This document shows positions 31,669 to 42,173 of a stretch of 64,000 nucleotides of DNA, in pieces (position 1 is the stretch's first letter; every line of letters begins with the position of its first letter). Source of the stretch: Lactiplantibacillus daoliensis (GTDB taxonomy: Bacteria; Bacillota; Bacilli; Lactobacillales; Lactobacillaceae); the NCBI RefSeq assembly GCF_005405005.1, contig NZ_BJDH01000004.1:124001-188000 (forward strand), in the 5' to 3' direction. Position numbers and translations under genes: made by a program. A model generated the notes under the pieces. The model saw nothing but the letters and a program-made list of their open reading frames with translations. It searched no databases and was not told the DNA's origin.

Positions 31669-32946
31669 CTAAAAGAAATAACGCTGAATATCATTCCAAG
31701 TAACCAAGACCATCAACAACATCAACAGACCAAAACCAATCAATGTGATGACACTTTCCGTCTCAACTCGGAGTGGCTTTCCTCGAATTCCTTCAACGAT
31801 ATTTAATAAAAGCTTACCGCCATCCAAGGCCGGAATTGGCAACAAGTTCACAATTCCAAGGTTGATCGATAATACCGCTAACAGATAGATCACTTGTCGT
31901 AACCCTGATTTAGCCGCCTGCGAAGTCGTGGCAAAGATTGCCACCGGACCACCCAGATCGTTCAAGCTAAAACCATGGGTGACCATTCGACCAAGCACCT
32001 GAAAAATCTGTTTCGTAATATTCCAAGAACCAGTGAAACCATAAGCTAGTTTAGCACCGAGACTAGTATCCGTCGAGGTTGCCCAACGGACGCCAATTTG
32101 GCCAACCTTGTTGCCAGACACGGTCTTAGCAGCCGGTTTAACGGCAATTTTGCGCGTCTGACCGTTTTGCTTGACGGTCAAATTAACCCGCTTGTTAGGA
32201 CTATCTTGAATTAATAGCGAAATCGACTGCGCACTGGTATTTTTCTTGCCATTGACCGCAATAATTTCATCACCGGCCTTGATCCCGGCCTGCCTTGCAA
32301 CTGAATTAGCCGTCGTTGACTGTACCTTGGTCGTGACCGAAGTCACCCCACCTTGCATAAATGCCAAAATAGCAAAGGTAATAATTGCTAAAATGAAGTT
32401 ATTCATGGGACCAGCAAAGTTAGTCAGCATCCGCTGCCAGAGTTTGGCTGATTGAAACTGAACATCGACGGGCGCAATTTGAACTTCAGTCCCATCATTT
32501 TCGATGATTGTCGCATCATGTTGCACTTGATAATGTTTTAATTCAGTTTCGTCGCCATTTTCATAACCTTCAATCCAAAGGTCTTTTTCCAAATCAGTCG
32601 CCGTTACGGATAGCGGAATCCCGTTGAAAAGTGTTGTTTTTTTACTGGCATTGATCGACTGAACGAGTCCATCGTCACCAATTTGCAAACTGACTGGCGT
32701 GCCGGGCTTGAGTTCTTCATCTTCATCATCCGCAACACCAGCCATCCGGACATAGCCACCAATCGGCAAAAAACGTAAGGTATAGGTCGTGGCGTGACGG
32801 CGAAATGCAACCGCCTTGGGACCCATCCCGACAGAAAATTCCCGCACGAGAATTCCTGAACGTTTGGCAAAGTAAAAGTGCCCGAATTCATGAACGATGA
32901 CTAAAATACCAAAAACGATAATGAACGTAATTATAGTAACTATCAA
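31669..32946 (-). CDS. rseP: Intramembrane site-2 zinc metalloprotease RseP/Eep
   Basis: This S2P-family protease cuts membrane-embedded substrates such as anti-sigma factors or pheromone lipoprotein leader peptides. The 425-aa protein has HEFGH in the first membrane helix (about 19-23), one PDZ domain (AGIKAGDEIIAVNGKK), and the second active-site motif NLLPIPALDGGKLL near the C-terminus, with four membrane helices in total. The start is TTG with AAAGGAA upstream. It lies between cdsA and proS, the typical order. Confidence 0.95.
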   Translation of the reverse strand: MIVTIITFIIVFGILVIVHEFGHFYFAKRSGILVREFSVGMGPKAVAFRRHATTYTLRFLPIGGYVRMAGVADDEDEELKPGTPVSLQIGDDGLVQSINASKKTTLFNGIPLSVTATDLEKDLWIEGYENGDETELKHYQVQHDATIIENDGTEVQIAPVDVQFQSAKLWQRMLTNFAGPMNNFILAIITFAILAFMQGGVTSVTTKVQSTTANSVARQAGIKAGDEIIAVNGKKNTSAQSISLLIQDSPNKRVNLTVKQNGQTRKIAVKPAAKTVSGNKVGQIGVRWATSTDTSLGAKLAYGFTGSWNITKQIFQVLGRMVTHGFSLNDLGGPVAIFATTSQAAKSGLRQVIYLLAVLSINLGIVNLLPIPALDGGKLLLNIVEGIRGKPLRVETESVITLIGFGLLMLLMVLVTWNDIQRYFF

Positions 32947-32985
32947 ATCAACGTTCCTTTCTCCCAGGTCTGGGGGTTATCGATG

Positions 32986-33771
32986 TTAAAACAACCCGAA
33001 TAAGTGTGCAATTGGGAATACGAGCAACATACTGTCAAAGCGGTCTAAAATACCACCATGACCAGGTAAGATCTTACCGGAGTCCTTCACGCCGTAATAA
33101 CGCTTCAAAGCGGACTCAACTAAATCACCAAATTGACCCACAACTGACAGGATAACCGTGATCAGTAACATGCTGAACCAATTTTGATAACCGACCTGGA
33201 ACCAAAGCGCAAAGGCAGTGGCAATAATGACACCAATCACACTCCCACCAATACAGCCCTCCCAGGTCTTATTGGGGCTGATTGGGGTTACCTTATGCCG
33301 GCCTAATTTACGACCAACCATGTAAGCACCACTATCAGTTGCCCAAACAATGAACATTAAGTACAATAACATTTCAACATTGATGCCGCGGGCGGCAGTA
33401 AAGTAGTTGAAGCCCATCCCGATATAGAAGATACCTAAGGTCAGTACCCCAGCATCATCAAATGAGAATCGATTCCGTGACCACACCGTATGCAATAACA
33501 TCAAAATGATTAAAAAGTAAACGACATAGCCTTTGTTTAATTGATCCGGCAAGCCATTGAACCACTTGCTGGGGGCAATTTGAACCATAACTGCCAGCAT
33601 ACTGACAATGGCTTCAAACGAAATAAGCAGTTTTTTGCGCATAACCAGTAACTCACTCATGGCGATTGCACCCAATAACATGGCCACAATATCCAGCGTC
33701 ACCCCACCAATAAAAATTACTGGGATAAATAAAATCAGCGCAACAACCGCTGTGATGACCCGTTGTTTCAT
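32986..33771 (-). CDS. cdsA: Phosphatidate cytidylyltransferase
   Basis: CdsA makes CDP-diacylglycerol from phosphatidate and CTP at the membrane. The 261-aa protein has about eight membrane segments and the family signature near the C-terminus: SALKRYYGVKDSGKILPGHGGILDRFDS. DSGAYMVGRKLGRHKVTPISP in the middle is also conserved. AGGAG precedes the ATG. It is co-transcribed with uppS, 18 bases upstream. Confidence 0.96.
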   Translation of the reverse strand: MKQRVITAVVALILFIPVIFIGGVTLDIVAMLLGAIAMSELLVMRKKLLISFEAIVSMLAVMVQIAPSKWFNGLPDQLNKGYVVYFLIILMLLHTVWSRNRFSFDDAGVLTLGIFYIGMGFNYFTAARGINVEMLLYLMFIVWATDSGAYMVGRKLGRHKVTPISPNKTWEGCIGGSVIGVIIATAFALWFQVGYQNWFSMLLITVILSVVGQFGDLVESALKRYYGVKDSGKILPGHGGILDRFDSMLLVFPIAHLFGLF

Positions 33772-33789
33772 TTCAAAAACTCCTCTTGT

Positions 33790-34569
33790 TTATTTTTTTG
33801 GTGATAAACCGCCAAAACGACGATCACGACTTTGATAGTCTGCGATACAAGCTTGTAACGTCGTCGCCGTAAAGTCGGGCCATTTAACATCCGTGAATTC
33901 TAACTCACTATACGCAATTTGCCAAAGCAAAAAGTTCGAGATCCGCTCCTCGCCACTCGTCCGAATCAATAAATCGGGATCGTGGTACGGTGCCAGTGGT
34001 GCAGTCATCATAGCCGCATCCACCGTTTTTTCATCGATGGCACTCACATCAAGTTTGCCGGCCGCAACTTGGGCCGCAATTTGCTGAATCCCAGTCACAA
34101 TTTCTGCCCGTGAACCATAATTCAAAGCAAAATTTAAGACCATGCCATCGCAGTCCTTCGTATCGGCGATAGCATCGCGTACGGCTTTTTGCGTGCTAGC
34201 GGGCAATTTATCCGTGTAGCCCATCACTTCAACCCGAACATTGTTCTTAATCAAATCTGGCACGAAGGTGTCGAAGAAGCTGACTGGTAATTGCATTAAA
34301 TAATTCACTTCATCAGTCGGCCGCTTCCAATTTTCCGTCGAAAAGGCATACAGTGTGAGCACTTTGATACCTAAGTCACTCGCAGCGATCGCCACTTTCT
34401 TAACGGTATTCATGCCTTCTTTATGACCAGCAACGCGTGGTAAATGGCGCGCCTTCGCCCAGCGACCATTACCATCCATGATAATCGCAACATGAGCTGG
34501 GATGCGTTCTGGATCTAATTCTACTTCAGTTGTTTCAGCGGGATCTTTCTTATTTAAAAAAGCGAACAA
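33790..34569 (-). CDS. uppS: Isoprenyl transferase (undecaprenyl diphosphate synthase)
   Basis: UppS condenses isopentenyl diphosphate units onto farnesyl diphosphate to make the lipid carrier for cell-wall synthesis. The 259-aa protein shows AIIMDGNGRWAK with the catalytic Asp, GHKEGMNTVKK, LYAFSTENWKRP and the C-terminal LLIRTSGEERISNFLLWQ. The start is TTG with GGAGGTGCAAC in front. It begins the uppS-cdsA-rseP-proS unit. Confidence 0.97.
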   Translation of the reverse strand: MFAFLNKKDPAETTEVELDPERIPAHVAIIMDGNGRWAKARHLPRVAGHKEGMNTVKKVAIAASDLGIKVLTLYAFSTENWKRPTDEVNYLMQLPVSFFDTFVPDLIKNNVRVEVMGYTDKLPASTQKAVRDAIADTKDCDGMVLNFALNYGSRAEIVTGIQQIAAQVAAGKLDVSAIDEKTVDAAMMTAPLAPYHDPDLLIRTSGEERISNFLLWQIAYSELEFTDVKWPDFTATTLQACIADYQSRDRRFGGLSPKK

Positions 34570-34645
34570 GTTGCACCTCCAAAAATAGCTTAACCAAGCC
34601 CTATTTTACCAAAAAAACCGTCATTAAACTATTCGTCAACAAAAA

Positions 34646-34669
34646 AAGGCTTGAATTTCTTCAAGCCTT
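34646..34669 (-). terminator. Terminator after frr
   Basis: A 10-bp perfect stem AAGGCTTGAA / TTCAAGCCTT with a TTTC loop, followed on the minus strand by seven T. It separates pyrH-frr from the uppS operon. Confidence 0.9.
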
Positions 34670-34687
34670 AACAAATTGTGCACTAAA

Positions 34688-35251
34688 TTAGCCTTCAAGA
34701 ATTTCTTTTTCTTTATCAGCAACAATAGTATCAACCGACTTACCAGCAGCATCAGTAATTTTTTGCGCTTGATCTTCTAAATCATGTAGTTGATCATCCG
34801 TAAAGTTACCAGCTTTGTTACCCTTCTTCAAATCATCCATAGCATCACGCCGGACATTCCGAACAGCAACTTTAGCACGTTCGCCTTCAGCCTTAACATC
34901 TTTAGCTAACTCTTTTCGACGTTCTTCAGTTAATTGTGGAATTACCAACCGAATGGCAGTCCCGTCATTCGCTGGGCTGATTCCTAAATCTGAAGCCAAG
35001 ATAGCCTTTTCGATTTCCTTCAAAGCACTCTTATCAAATGGTGTGACCATCAAAACTCGTGGTTCAGGCACCGTAATAGATGCAATTTGATTCAATGGCG
35101 TTTGAGTCCCATAGTAATCGGCTGAAATTCGGTTCAACAATGAAGCATTGGCCCGACCAGCACGAATATTACCTAATTCACGTTGTAAGGCAACTTCCGC
35201 CTTTTTCATTTTAGCTTGTGCATCTTTTAAGATTGGTTCTGTAACAGCCAT
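34688..35251 (-). CDS. frr: Ribosome recycling factor
   Basis: RRF splits post-termination ribosomes with EF-G. The start is placed at the ATG 35251 (187 aa, beginning [12 protein letters not shown]), which matches family length and has GGGGGAAAT upstream; a longer reading to 35320 runs into pyrH. Conserved segments include [25 protein letters not shown] and [15 protein letters not shown]-like sequence. It starts one base after the pyrH stop. Confidence 0.96.
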   Translation of the reverse strand: MAVTEPILKDAQAKMKKAEVALQRELGNIRAGRANASLLNRISADYYGTQTPLNQIASITVPEPRVLMVTPFDKSALKEIEKAILASDLGISPANDGTAIRLVIPQLTEERRKELAKDVKAEGERAKVAVRNVRRDAMDDLKKGNKAGNFTDDQLHDLEDQAQKITDAAGKSVDTIVADKEKEILEG

Positions 35252-35252
35252 G

Positions 35253-36017
<765 letters not shown>

Positions 36018-36077
36018 TTATCAATAACCATTATACAAAAGCCTGAATTCAGACTTCAAATCACATTTTTACAAAAA

Positions 36078-36118
36078 AAGGGAATTACCACAAAACAATG
36101 TTTGTCGCAATCCCCCTT
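36078..36118 (-). terminator. Probable terminator after tsf
   Basis: An imperfect stem (AAGGGAATT with AATCCCCCTT) contains an inner ACAAAAC / GTTTGT pairing. On the minus strand it is followed by seven T. It lies between tsf and pyrH. Confidence 0.6.
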
Positions 36119-36139
36119 AATCATTTTTATAAGCGGTAA

Positions 36140-37018
36140 TTATTTTTTGATTTGGCTCATGATTTCGTCAACAAAATTACCAGTTTGCTTTTCGATACCT
36201 TCGCCGACTTCAAAGCGAACAAAGGTGTTAACCTTGCCGCCCTTAGATTCAACGTAATGTGAAACAGTTTGATCAGAATCTTTAACAAATTCTTGATCAT
36301 CCAAACTAATTTCAGCCAACCATTTGTTCAAACGGCCTTCGACCATTTTTTCGACGATCTTTTCAGGCTTGCCTTCGTTTAAGGCTTCCTTAACTAAAAC
36401 GTCTTTTTCATGAGCTAATGTTTCGGCAGGCACTTGGTCGCGTGAAACATATTCTGGGTTAATTGCAGCCACGTGCATGGCAACGTCTTTAGCAGTTGCT
36501 TCATCAGCACCGTCTAAGACAACCAAGGCACCAATTTGGCCACCATTATGAATGTAAGCACCAAAGTTTTGGTCAGCTTGCTTTTCGATCACTTTGAAAC
36601 GACGAAGACTAACTTTTTCACCAGTTACTTGAGTCGTTTCAATAATGTCATCACTGATCGTCCCTTTTTCGGTCTTTAAAGCTAAAGCAGCTTCAAGATC
36701 TTTAGGAGCTTCCAAGGCGATTTGATCAGAAATCTTAGCAATCAAATCCTTGAATGGGTCACTTGAAGCAACGAAGTCTGTTTCAGAGTTAACTTCAACG
36801 ATTGCAGCATGGTCGCCATGAATTGCAACAGCAGCCATTCCTTCAGCAGCCACCCGGCCACTCTTCTTTTCAGCTTTAGCAACACCTTTTTCGCGTAAAA
36901 CGTCAACGGCTTTCGCCATGTCGCCTTCTGCTTCAACTAATGCTTTTTTAGCATCCATCATACCAACGCCAGTTTTATCACGCAGTTCTTTAACTTGTGC
37001 TGCAGAAATCTTTGCCAT
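36140..37018 (-). CDS. tsf: Elongation factor Ts
   Basis: EF-Ts exchanges GDP for GTP on EF-Tu. The 292-aa protein has the N-terminal UBA-like domain ([19 protein letters not shown]), the core with [14 protein letters not shown] (the TDFVA motif contacts EF-Tu), and the C-terminal dimerisation part. AGGAG precedes the ATG. It follows rpsB with a stem-loop in the 102-base gap. Confidence 0.97.
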   Translation of the reverse strand: MAKISAAQVKELRDKTGVGMMDAKKALVEAEGDMAKAVDVLREKGVAKAEKKSGRVAAEGMAAVAIHGDHAAIVEVNSETDFVASSDPFKDLIAKISDQIALEAPKDLEAALALKTEKGTISDDIIETTQVTGEKVSLRRFKVIEKQADQNFGAYIHNGGQIGALVVLDGADEATAKDVAMHVAAINPEYVSRDQVPAETLAHEKDVLVKEALNEGKPEKIVEKMVEGRLNKWLAEISLDDQEFVKDSDQTVSHYVESKGGKVNTFVRFEVGEGIEKQTGNFVDEIMSQIKK

Positions 37019-37058
37019 AGTGTGTCTCTCCTTTGAGTCCGTTTGATTTTTTTATAAA

Positions 37059-37109
37059 AGGCTGCCCACAAAATCAGGCCGATGAGGTCCGCGATTTTTT
37101 AGACAGCCT
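37059..37109 (-). promoter_or_regulatory. Stem-loop between rpsB and tsf
   Basis: Outer arms AGGCTG / CAGCCT and AT-rich inner pairing (AAAATC / GATTTTTT) form a long hairpin, with TTTTAT and then T runs downstream on the minus strand. It may act as an attenuating terminator that lowers tsf relative to rpsB. Confidence 0.6.
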
Positions 37110-37120
37110 AATTATTTCAA

Positions 37121-37927
37121 TTATTTATTGTCAGACTTCTTGTCATTGTCGCCTTCAACGGCTTCAACGATATCTTCCAATGAGTCAGCGGACTTCTTAG
37201 CGTCCTTGTTACCCTTGAATGAGTCTTCTGTAACGTCTTCATCTTCACCTTGACGACCTTCAATGACAGCGTCAGCCATCTTAGAAGTAATCAAACGAAC
37301 GGCACGAATAGCGTCATCGTTTGAAGGAATGATAACATCAATGTCATCAGGATCAGTGTTGGTATCAACCATCGCAACGATCGGAATGTTCAACTTTTGA
37401 GCTTCCTTAACCGCGATTTGTTCCTTACGAGGGTCAACGATAAAGACAACATCTGGAATCCGAGGCATATCTTCGATACCACCCAAGAACTTTTCAAGCT
37501 TTGCCCGTTGTTTCATTAACAATGAAACTTCCTTCTTAGGCAAACGGTCGAAAGTTCCGTCTTCTTCCATCTTCTTCAAATCTTTAAGACGTTTGATCCG
37601 AGTTTGGATGGTGTTCCAGTTAGTCAAAGTCCCACCTAACCAACGATGGTTAACGTAGTACTGACCAGCACGGGTAGCTTCTTCTTCGATTGAGTCTTGT
37701 GCTTGTTTCTTAGTCCCAACGAACAAGATAACACCATCATCAGCGGCAGCATCCTTAACGAAGTTGTAAGCTGAATCGATCATCTTAACCGTCTTTTGTA
37801 AGTCAATGATGTAGATTCCGTTACGTTCCGTAAAGATGTATGGTTTCATCTTAGGATTCCAACGACGGGTTTGGTGACCAAAATGGACACCGGCTTCAAG
37901 CAATTGTTTCATAGAAATAACAGCCAT
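37121..37927 (-). CDS. rpsB: Small ribosomal subunit protein uS2
   Basis: S2 is a late-assembling 30S protein. The 268-aa protein shows [22 protein letters not shown] at the N-terminus (trimmed motif: [12 protein letters not shown]), the [11 protein letters not shown] segment and [18 protein letters not shown] Lys/Asp/Glu/Ser-rich acidic tail (about 225-268) extends past the core. GGAGG precedes the ATG. It heads rpsB-tsf. A promoter should lie in 37928-38090. Confidence 0.97.
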   Translation of the reverse strand: MAVISMKQLLEAGVHFGHQTRRWNPKMKPYIFTERNGIYIIDLQKTVKMIDSAYNFVKDAAADDGVILFVGTKKQAQDSIEEEATRAGQYYVNHRWLGGTLTNWNTIQTRIKRLKDLKKMEEDGTFDRLPKKEVSLLMKQRAKLEKFLGGIEDMPRIPDVVFIVDPRKEQIAVKEAQKLNIPIVAMVDTNTDPDDIDVIIPSNDDAIRAVRLITSKMADAVIEGRQGEDEDVTEDSFKGNKDAKKSADSLEDIVEAVEGDNDKKSDNK

Positions 37928-38150
37928 AATAAATATGCCTCCAAAAAATTTGTTTTATTCCTCCTTGCCGCTCAACTGCCACCGGAACTCTCCCGAGCAC
38001 ATCCAGTCACATCCCAACAAGTGTGAATTGGTTTTAACACCGAAAATTAGTATACCGAAGATTGGCCCCGCTTGCAAGAATTTTCATCAGGAATTTGTGA
38101 ATTTTACAAAGTGTGTTACGATACTATCCTGCATAGGAGGCTCAATTAAA

Positions 38151-38873
38151 ATGATCAAAGCCATCATTTTTGATGTAGATGACACGCTCTACGACCAAAA
38201 ATCACCATTCAGCACGGCCTTAACGCAAACGACACAATTACGTTTCACCCCGGTTGAATTGGCAACTGTTTTCAATCGTTTTCGTGAATTCACCGACCGG
38301 ACATTCCATCAAGTCACGGCGCATGAACTCAGCTTAGAAGCCTGGCAAACGGCCCGGTTACGGCACGCGCTCGCTGAACTAATTGCCGAAACAATTACAA
38401 CTGATTGGTCGATTCAATTTGAACTAGCTTACCATCAAGCCTTAAAAAATATCGACCTATTCGCTGGCCTTGGTCCTGTCCTTGAAAAAGTTAGTCACTA
38501 TTTTCAAATCGGTATTATTACCAATGGACCGGCTAAGATCCAGCGCCAAAAATTGCATCAATTACAAATCGAACGCTATGTGCATCCCGATGATATCTTT
38601 ATTTCAGAAGAACTCGGGATTGCTAAACCTGATCCATCGATTTTTACGACTTGGGCTCATCAGGCCGGCATCAAGGCAAATGAAGCCGCCTACGTTGGCG
38701 ACAATGCCGTTTTAGACATGACGAGTGCCAAACATGCCGGATGGCAAACCTTTTGGTATAACCATCGCCAAAACGGTCAAAATCAGCCTAGTGTCATTCC
38801 AGATCAAATCATTCAAACTCCCGCTGAACTAAATGACTTGCTGTTGGCCTTAACTGCCGCAGCCACTGCCTAA
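38151..38873 (+). CDS. HAD-superfamily hydrolase (YjjG-like nucleotide phosphatase type)
   Basis: A cytoplasmic phosphatase of the haloacid dehalogenase family. The start is the ATG at 38151 with AGGAGG ten bases before; this gives 240 aa. Motif I is FDVDDTLYDQ (nucleophilic Asp and acid Asp), motif II is IITNGP, motif III is around the Lys of GIAKPDPSIF, and motif IV is VGDNAVLDMTSAK. A helical cap domain follows motif I. A weak promoter TTTACA-16-TATCCT lies at 38103-38130. The substrate is not known; a nucleotide or sugar phosphate is likely. Confidence 0.88.
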   Translation: MIKAIIFDVDDTLYDQKSPFSTALTQTTQLRFTPVELATVFNRFREFTDRTFHQVTAHELSLEAWQTARLRHALAELIAETITTDWSIQFELAYHQALKNIDLFAGLGPVLEKVSHYFQIGIITNGPAKIQRQKLHQLQIERYVHPDDIFISEELGIAKPDPSIFTTWAHQAGIKANEAAYVGDNAVLDMTSAKHAGWQTFWYNHRQNGQNQPSVIPDQIIQTPAELNDLLLALTAAATA

Positions 38874-38883
38874 TGTAGTACTA

Positions 38884-38904
38884 ACGACTATCAAATGATA
38901 GCCG
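38884..38904 (+). terminator. Terminator after the HAD hydrolase gene
   Basis: Stem CTATC / GATAG extended by ACG / CGT with one mismatch, then seven T on the plus strand. Confidence 0.7.
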
Positions 38905-38929
38905 TTTTTTTGCATAGATCAACAAAAAA

Positions 38930-38957
38930 AGAGCGTCCATCCGAAGATGAGCGCTCT
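38930..38957 (-). terminator. Terminator after ldhD
   Basis: Stem AGAGCG / CGCTCT extended by CATC / GATG with a CGAA loop. On the minus strand seven T follow. Confidence 0.75.
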
Positions 38958-38975
38958 TGAATAACTCAGGAGAAA

Positions 38976-39974
38976 TTAGTCAAACTTAACTTGCGTGTCA
39001 GCTTTACCAGTTTCGATGAATTGTTTGTTGTTGTCCATTGAGATGTGCACCATGTTATGAACAGCTGGTTCAGTATAGAACGCAGTATGTGGTGTAATCA
39101 AAACGTTGTCGCGGTTGAACAAGTTCATGAAGACCTTGTCATCAATCGTTTGACCTTCAAGATCTTTGTTGAAGATCTTAGTTTCGTATTCATAAGTGTC
39201 AAGGGCAGCACCGGCAACTTTGCCGCTGTCTAAGGCCTTGATCAAATCTTCTGAATCGATGAGAGTCCCACGGGCAAAGTTCAAGATGTAGGCACCATCT
39301 TTCATCTTGCTGAAGGCATCAGCATTTAACATGTGATAGTTGTCCTTCAATGCAGGAACGTGCAAAGTAATAACGTCTGATTGAGCGAATAATTCGTCCA
39401 ATGTGTCAACGTACATACCTTCTTTTTCAAGTTCAGCGTTACGGTAAACATCGTAACCGATAACTTTAGCACCGAAACCTTTGAAGATATCGATAGCTGC
39501 GCGGCCAATCCGACCAGTACCAATAACACCAACAGTCATCGTGTTTAATTCTTTAGCGATGTTTGGTGCCCAACGGAAGTCTTGTTTAGCCAACTTCTTG
39601 TTGAATAATGGGGTTTGACGTAGCAATTGCATCAATTGGGTTACTGATAATTCAGCAATCGCATTTGGTGAGTATGCAGGTACGTTAGAAATCTTTAATC
39701 CACGTTCTTTAACAGTTGGGACGTCAACATTGTCGACACCAACGTTACGAAGTGAAATGTTCTTAACGCCTTCATCAGCCAACTTGTTCAAAACAGCAGC
39801 GGTGTAATCCTTTTGTTGGTATACATCGGCACCGTCAAAACCTTTAGCCAATTCGGCAGTTTTTTCGTCAAGTAGTTCTGAGACTAACTTAACTTCAACA
39901 TCGGGATGTTCTTCCATCCATGTCTTGAAGAATGGACGTTCGTCATCACGTACAGCATATGCAATAATTTTCAT
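38976..39974 (-). CDS. ldhD: D-lactate dehydrogenase
   Basis: This NADH-dependent enzyme reduces pyruvate to D-lactate at the end of fermentation. The start is the ATG at 39974 with AGGAGG upstream, giving 332 aa, the standard length. It is a D-2-hydroxyacid dehydrogenase with the nucleotide-binding motif GVIGTGRIGRAA, the catalytic Arg in NFARGTLID, the Glu in DTYEYE and the His in LITPHTAFYT. It is monocistronic, with its own terminator. It gives the D isomer of the DL-lactate typical of this group. Confidence 0.95.
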   Translation of the reverse strand: MKIIAYAVRDDERPFFKTWMEEHPDVEVKLVSELLDEKTAELAKGFDGADVYQQKDYTAAVLNKLADEGVKNISLRNVGVDNVDVPTVKERGLKISNVPAYSPNAIAELSVTQLMQLLRQTPLFNKKLAKQDFRWAPNIAKELNTMTVGVIGTGRIGRAAIDIFKGFGAKVIGYDVYRNAELEKEGMYVDTLDELFAQSDVITLHVPALKDNYHMLNADAFSKMKDGAYILNFARGTLIDSEDLIKALDSGKVAGAALDTYEYETKIFNKDLEGQTIDDKVFMNLFNRDNVLITPHTAFYTEPAVHNMVHISMDNNKQFIETGKADTQVKFD

Positions 39975-40055
39975 TACAAAAATTCCTCCTATATATTGAT
40001 ACATTAGATATTATAACAGTAAATGTCAGAAAAAGAATGACTATTTCTGAAAACT

Positions 40056-40331
40056 TTAGAAAACTTTCACGCCATGTGCGGCTAAGTACTGTAACTTCGC
40101 AGTTCTGCGTTGATGTTTAAAAGCATATTCGGCTTTCAAAGCCGCTGATTTGGTGTCAAAGGTTTCATGATAGATCATTTTTAGTGGCCGCCTTTTTTGT
40201 GGTCGCGTGTATTTAGCGCCCTTGCCCGCGTTATGTGTCGCGAGCCGACGATCTAAGTCATCCGTGAAACCGCCATATAACGTTTGATCCGCACATAACA
40301 AGACATAGAAATAATACGGTTTAGTTGCCAT
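40056..40331 (-). CDS. GIY-YIG domain protein (UPF0213/YhbQ-type)
   Basis: A single-domain GIY-YIG nuclease-fold protein of 91 aa. The start is the ATG at 40331, beginning [20 protein letters not shown]; a longer reading lies inside the upstream gene. The domain is visible as [29 protein letters not shown] (tyrosines and GGF in place of GIY-YIG spacing), then [19 protein letters not shown] with the conserved Glu. It overlaps the methyltransferase stop by 11 bases, as in many Firmicutes. Its activity is unknown. Confidence 0.88.
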   Translation of the reverse strand: MATKPYYFYVLLCADQTLYGGFTDDLDRRLATHNAGKGAKYTRPQKRRPLKMIYHETFDTKSAALKAEYAFKHQRRTAKLQYLAAHGVKVF

Positions 40332-41073
40332 AGAGTAGTTTGTGCACCTCTTCTCCATAGCTGCCATCGGCCTGATACACGATGACTGGCGGCAAAATCC
40401 GCACGCCATTTGGCCGACCGGATTTAATCATTTCAATCAAAACCATGTTAGCTTCGCGATCCGCTTTAGGATGCACAAATCTGAGCCGCTTTGGTGCCAA
40501 CTGATGTGCGCGCATCGTTGCGAATAGATCATCTAAGCGTTCTGGCCGATGCACAAAATAAGCCTTACCGTTAGTCTTGAGCAGCTCACTGGTCACAGTC
40601 ATAATCTGATCCAAATTGGCTGAAATTTCATGGCGCGCGATTGCTAAATGTGGGTTGGGATTCTTTTTGCTAGTTGGCTGATCTTTGAAATACGGCGGAT
40701 TGCAGAGGACAACGTCGATTGAATCTTTCTTAATACGTTTGGTAATTGTCAATAAATCTTCATTTAAGACGGATAATCGATCGGTTAAATCATTTAAAAT
40801 GATACTTCTCGCCGCCATATCGGCTAAACGCGGCTGCAGCTCAACTTCGGTAATGTGCCCACGGGTTTTAGCACTGACAAATAAGCCTACTGCGCCAGTC
40901 CCCGCACACAAGTCAACCATCTGCGTCTTGGCCGCCACTGGCACTTGAGAAAAGTCTCCTAATAAAACCGCATCTAATGAGAATGAAAACACTGTTGGGC
41001 TTTGAATAATTTGGATGGTTTGACTGTATAATTGGTCGATTCGTTCATCGGCCTTCAATGGTACAGCTGTCAT
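40321..41073 (-). CDS. tRNA1(Val) (adenine37-N6)-methyltransferase family protein
   Basis: A SAM-dependent N6-adenine methyltransferase similar to TrmN6/YfiC and Bacillus YabB. The preferred start at 41073 gives 250 aa beginning [23 protein letters not shown] lies close before it. Motif I is [15 protein letters not shown] and the catalytic motif is LCNPPYF. The C-terminal part with IRPPVIVY-like sequence (RILPPVIVY) is typical. It is followed by the overlapping GIY-YIG gene. The exact tRNA target is inferred from family. Confidence 0.9.
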   Translation of the reverse strand: MTAVPLKADERIDQLYSQTIQIIQSPTVFSFSLDAVLLGDFSQVPVAAKTQMVDLCAGTGAVGLFVSAKTRGHITEVELQPRLADMAARSIILNDLTDRLSVLNEDLLTITKRIKKDSIDVVLCNPPYFKDQPTSKKNPNPHLAIARHEISANLDQIMTVTSELLKTNGKAYFVHRPERLDDLFATMRAHQLAPKRLRFVHPKADREANMVLIEMIKSGRPNGVRILPPVIVYQADGSYGEEVHKLLYGN

Positions 41074-41183
41074 AGGCTCCCTACTTTCATAAAAACTCAT
41101 TGTCAGCTTAACATAATTTACTTGCAGAAATCGAAAAATTTCGTCATACTATTGGCAATTAGTATTTCGAAAGGAAGTTTGCG

Positions 41184-41819
41184 ATGTTCTATTCTTTTAT
41201 GCGCGGACTGGTTCGGGTCATTATTGCCATTATTAATGGTAATACCCATTACCAAGGCCGCGAAAAATTGCCCAAAGGTGGCTACGTCCTAGTTGGCCCG
41301 CATCGCACGTGGTTTGACCCGTTATTATATGCCTTAGCGGGAAGCCCGATGCAGTTCAGCTTTATGGCCAAGGAAGAATTATTTAAAAATCCCGTTTTAC
41401 GCTTCATTTTAGTGCATGCGAATGCCTTTCCAGTGGATCGACAGCATCCAGGTCCCTCGGCCATTAAGACTCCGGTTAAATTTTTACGTCAAGGGAATCT
41501 TTCATTAATCATGTTTCCATCCGGCACGCGGCACTCCCAGGAACTAAAAGGTGGCGCAACGGTAATTGCAAAAATGGCCGGTGTCCCACTGGTGCCGACG
41601 GTCTATCAAGGTCCCTTAACGTTCAAGCGACTCTTTAGTCGTAAGCGCATAACCGTGCGTTTTGGTGATCCAATCTATATCGACCGTAAGTTGAAGCTTG
41701 ACGATGCTGGACAAAAACAAATTGAAACTCAAATGTTAACGGCTTTTGACGAACTCGATCAACAAATTGATCCAAGCTTCCATTATATTGACCCAGCCGA
41801 AAAAAAACACGCCAACTAA
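41184..41819 (+). CDS. plsC: 1-acyl-sn-glycerol-3-phosphate acyltransferase
   Basis: PlsC adds the second acyl chain in phosphatidate synthesis at the membrane. The 211-aa protein has the HX4D catalytic motif in GPHRTWFDPLL, the substrate motif FPSGTRHS and the later VPLVPTVYQG. AAAGGAAG precedes the ATG. It is transcribed alone. The stop lies in the loop of the terminator at 41803-41830. Confidence 0.94.
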   Translation: MFYSFMRGLVRVIIAIINGNTHYQGREKLPKGGYVLVGPHRTWFDPLLYALAGSPMQFSFMAKEELFKNPVLRFILVHANAFPVDRQHPGPSAIKTPVKFLRQGNLSLIMFPSGTRHSQELKGGATVIAKMAGVPLVPTVYQGPLTFKRLFSRKRITVRFGDPIYIDRKLKLDDAGQKQIETQMLTAFDELDQQIDPSFHYIDPAEKKHAN

Positions 41820-41830
41820 GGCGTGTTTTT
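41803..41830. terminator. Bidirectional terminator overlapping the plsC stop
   Basis: An 11-bp perfect stem AAAAACACGCC / GGCGTGTTTTT with the plsC TAA in its 6-nt loop. T runs follow on both strands, so it serves plsC and the minus-strand yneF gene. Confidence 0.9.
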
Positions 41831-41839
41831 TTATTACCA

Positions 41840-42076
41840 TTACTTGCTGTCGTTTTTAGATGCAGCTTTCATTGAGTTTAACATTTGATGCAGTTTCTTT
41901 TCGGATGGGCGTTGACCCATTTGCATCATCATGCTGCGCAACATTTCTTCACTAATTGGTGGATTTTGTTTCAAGTAGTTTTGCATGTAGTGCCGAGCAC
42001 CAAAGAAACCACCGGTAAGACCGACTAAAACGCCGATAACGACAATTAAGATCCAAACACCAGTAGACACAGTCAT
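41840..42076 (-). CDS. yneF: YneF family protein (UPF0154), small membrane protein
   Basis: A 78-aa protein with one N-terminal membrane helix (about 7-28, VWILIVVIGVLVGLTGGFF) and a cytoplasmic tail with the family pattern NYLKQNPPISEEMLRSMMMQMGQRPSEKKL. A GGGAGGGG site precedes the ATG. The function of the family is unknown. Confidence 0.93.
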   Translation of the reverse strand: MTVSTGVWILIVVIGVLVGLTGGFFGARHYMQNYLKQNPPISEEMLRSMMMQMGQRPSEKKLHQMLNSMKAASKNDSK

Positions 42077-42134
42077 TCCCCTCCCTTTTTATTGACTTCA
42101 TTAAACTAGTCTACACAAATTAACCCTAAAAGAA

Positions 42135-42166
42135 AAGGAAAATTTGTCATTTGACAAATCTTCCTT
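42135..42166 (-). terminator. Terminator-like hairpin after the DUF896 gene
   Basis: Arms AAGGAAAATTTGTCA and TGACAAATCTTCCTT pair with one bulge around a 2-nt loop, then CTTTTCTTTTA on the minus strand. Confidence 0.7.
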
Positions 42167-42173
42167 GTAAGCG

